Source of the DNA: Planctomycetota bacterium
GTDB taxonomy: Bacteria; Planctomycetota; Phycisphaerae; UBA1845; UTPLA1
DNA length: 22,595 nt
Direction of reading: 5' to 3'
Assembly: GCA_016712275.1 (NCBI GenBank)
Contig: JADJRI010000070.1
Span: 1-22,595 of the forward strand
Made by a program: the position numbers and the translations under genes. The notes beneath the pieces were generated by a model. The model saw only the letters and a list, made by a program, of their open reading frames with translations, was not told the DNA's origin and ran no database searches. The first letter of the stretch is position 1. Each line of letters opens with the position of its first letter. Positions 20,855-22,595 of the stretch are shown here, piece by piece.

Positions 20855-20873
20855 GCCCGGCCGGTGGCCGGGC
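20855..20873 (+). other. Strong hairpin before the 20886 gene
   Basis: GCCCGGCC (20855-20862) pairs perfectly with GGCCGGGC (20866-20873) around GGT. No T run follows; GGAGAA at 20874 is the ribosome-binding site of the next gene. It may block decay of the capsid mRNA or limit downstream translation. Confidence 0.6.
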
Positions 20874-20885
20874 GGAGAACTCTAC

Positions 20886-21668
20886 ATGAGCAAGCATAAT
20901 TTGTCAGGCGCCGACGAAGTCTTTATCGGCGGTGGTTACGATCCAAGCGCTTTTGGCGTCAACGGAGCCAGAGGCGTCCCGGTTGTGCTCCCCACTCGCG
21001 CCACTTGGGCGGCTCCCGCTGTGGCCGATGCCGATCTATTGATCGTCGCCGCCACGTCCACGGAACTGCCGAACAATGCCACGAAGACCTATACGCCGGC
21101 TACGAACGGCACCAGTCCCACCGACAATGGGTCAGTACCGGCTGCCGCCACCATCACCACCAGCACGGGCGCAACCGCAACGGTATGGACGCTAGATGCG
21201 CCACGCAATCTTGCCATCACCACGACTACTGCCGCCGCTGATACCGTCATCACCATCACCGGCTACGACGAGTACAAGGTGAAGGTCATCGAGACAATCA
21301 CCATCGCCACGGCCGCATCCGCTGGCGTGGGCGTCAAGGCGTTCAAGTACGTCGAATCTATCGCTATCTATTCGGCCGGCGACATCACCACCGACACCAT
21401 CAACATCGGCACCGGATCGAAACTCGGCTTGCCCTACAAGCTGGCCAAGAAATCGGACCTGATCCGTGCTTATCATACGGGGGCCATGGACGATTCCGTG
21501 ACCGTAGTCGCCGCCGTGACCACCACCGCCACTGCCACGACTGGCGATGTGCGTGGTACTATCACCATGAACTCTGCGCTGGATGGCAATGAAATCGTGG
21601 CCTACATGATCGTGGCTGATCGGCAAACCCCGGAAGGGATTCGCGGCGTTGATCAGTACGGTGGATAA
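20886..21668 (+). CDS. Thr/Ala-rich structural protein
   Basis: 260 residues from ATG 20886, with GGAGAA 7 nt before. It is rich in Thr and Ala and mostly short strands (TITTSTGATATVWTLDAPRN, AAADTVITITGYDEYKVKVI, ETITIATAASAGVGVKAFKY), typical of head or tail surface proteins with beta-sandwich domains. The N-terminal VFIGGGYDPSAFGVNGARG and C-terminal TPEGIRGVDQYGG are less repetitive. Likely virion protein; exact role unknown. Confidence 0.66.
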   Translation: MSKHNLSGADEVFIGGGYDPSAFGVNGARGVPVVLPTRATWAAPAVADADLLIVAATSTELPNNATKTYTPATNGTSPTDNGSVPAAATITTSTGATATVWTLDAPRNLAITTTTAAADTVITITGYDEYKVKVIETITIATAASAGVGVKAFKYVESIAIYSAGDITTDTINIGTGSKLGLPYKLAKKSDLIRAYHTGAMDDSVTVVAAVTTTATATTGDVRGTITMNSALDGNEIVAYMIVADRQTPEGIRGVDQYGG

Positions 21669-21671
21669 TTC

Positions 21672-22474
21672 GTGGCCATCGCGCTGCTTTCGCTGATCGA
21701 AAATATCCGCCTCCGCCTGGACGATCTAGGCGGAGATCGCGGCCCGCCAAGTTCTGGATATTATGCGACGTGGCAGGAAGACGATTCCGTGTGTCTCTGG
21801 AAGAACACGGAATTGGTTGGTTATCTAAAATCCGCGTTGCTGGATATAGCGGGCCGAATTCCTTGGACAACGGGCGGCAGCTCATCAGACATCGTTGGCG
21901 ATCCAACGCGATTGTCCGTGACCTCTGGAAATCCAGAAGTGTCCTGCATGATTCCACGCTGTATGTGGACAAGGTATTTTTAGCGTCTTCTGGGCTATTC
22001 CTAGAAAAGACCGAATCAACGCGCTTAGCGTATCTGTATGGCGAAAACTGGATCACGAATACCGACACTTCAACCCATTACTACGAGCCACAACGCGGAT
22101 TGTTGCGGCTATACCCGATCCCGATCATTAATGACGAACTCCAGCTTTCTGTGCGCCGCCGCTGTATTGATGAATTTTCATGGAGCGACGTATCCAGCGA
22201 GGAAACTCCGACGATTACGCTGGACGATATTCCCTATGACCTGGAAGAAGTGTTAATTTTGGCGGTATGCGGCATCGCCTATAAAAAGCACGACCCAGAT
22301 ACGCTGGATATTGAAATGGCAAGAGAATTTTCGAGAATGGTCGATGAAATGGTGGGTCCGCCCGTATCATGGAAACAAAAGGAAGCGAGACGGATCAACG
22401 CAAATATGGATACTGCGATACGCGGCCACTCCTATTTCAGAAGTTCCGTCGCGCAAGATTTAGATTGGAATTAG
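21672..22474 (+). CDS. Head-tail connector/adaptor-like protein, frameshifted
   Basis: The first frame, from GTG 21672, reads IALLSLIENIRLRLDDLGGD, then WQEDDSVCLWKNTELVGYL and KSALLDIAGRI, and ends at 21983. The rest continues in another frame from about 21944 (LHDSTLYVDKVFLASSG, then LFLEKTESTRLAYLYGEN, RGLLRLYPIPIINDELQL, DIPYDLEEVLILAVCGIAY) to 22474. One lost base, for example C at 21943-21944, would join them as EVS-LHDS. Small proteins with 'RLRLDDL.GD ... LWKN.EL..YL..AL' are known after capsid genes, where connector or adaptor proteins often lie. Real disruption or error is not decided. Confidence 0.62.
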
Positions 22475-22486
22475 AAGGACGATCCC

Positions 22487-22595
22487 ATGGCCGGATTCTT
22501 TCAAACGCCAGAACAGCCTGGATACCGGGCGCTGGCGGATTATTTTCAGAACAGCAAGGTAGCTAATCCCGCAGGAAACCCCATCGGGCGAGCCG
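22487..22595 (+). CDS. Truncated phage gene at window edge
   Basis: ATG 22487 with AAGGA 8 nt before opens a frame to the window end (MAGFFQTPEQPGYRALADYF, then QNSKVANPAGNPIGRA). About 36 residues are visible, polar and Pro/Asn-rich. Context suggests the next structural gene. Family not assignable. Confidence 0.6.
   Translation, partial: MAGFFQTPEQPGYRALADYFQNSKVANPAGNPIGRA

Overview
The window looks like part of a tailed-phage genome (free phage or prophage) from a proteobacterial host. Evidence: a head module in canonical order on the + strand, a phage recombination module (RecT-like protein plus SbcC-like ATPase), tightly packed small phage genes joined mostly by ATGA overlaps, Shine-Dalgarno starts and near-balanced base composition. 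No integrase, rRNA or host housekeeping gene is visible. The host assignment is inference.

Layout. (1) 1-1573, - strand: the start of a DNA methyltransferase, a decayed SNF2-type helicase, and an intact tRNA-Arg(UCU). (2) 1647-2125: an unusual array of 27 short conserved 9-mers separated by 9-nt variable segments. It directly abuts (3) 2120-2995, - strand, an IS110-like protein that has the C-terminal Tnp_20/helix-hairpin-helix part but no recognisable N-terminal RuvC-like DEDD domain. (4) 2996-3564: a structured intergenic region with a leader on the - strand, a + strand terminator, a long palindromic operator-like element and a second + terminator. (5) 3565-12034, + strand: an early or middle operon with a conserved small protein coupled to a low-complexity Ser-[Gly/Trp/Arg] repeat gene, then the RecT-like protein, the ATPase and about 17 small accessory genes. 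(6) 12101-13014: a small unit with its own promoter and dyad, a ribbon-helix-helix protein, a hidden or frameshifted gene and a terminator. (7) 13033-22595: promoter/operator, then terminase small and large subunits, portal, small protein, GroES-like co-chaperonin, scaffold, head protein, putative decoration protein, major capsid protein, Thr/Ala-rich structural protein, a connector-like protein and a final truncated gene.

The most notable item is the 9+9 interleaved array fused to the end of the IS110-like gene. It is not a CRISPR array (units too short), it does not encode a continuous protein (stops and two 10-nt spacers break every frame), and it matches no repeat class I know. A leader hairpin upstream of the IS110-like gene exposes a loop complementary to the start of one of the two array motifs. 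Together these suggest a possible RNA- or DNA-array system built on an IS110-derived protein; its function is unknown.

Caution: several genes (helicase, a winged-helix gene, a gene after the RHH protein, terminase large subunit, the connector-like gene) carry single-base frameshifts, several of them at short homopolymers. This may be real decay or sequencing/assembly error.
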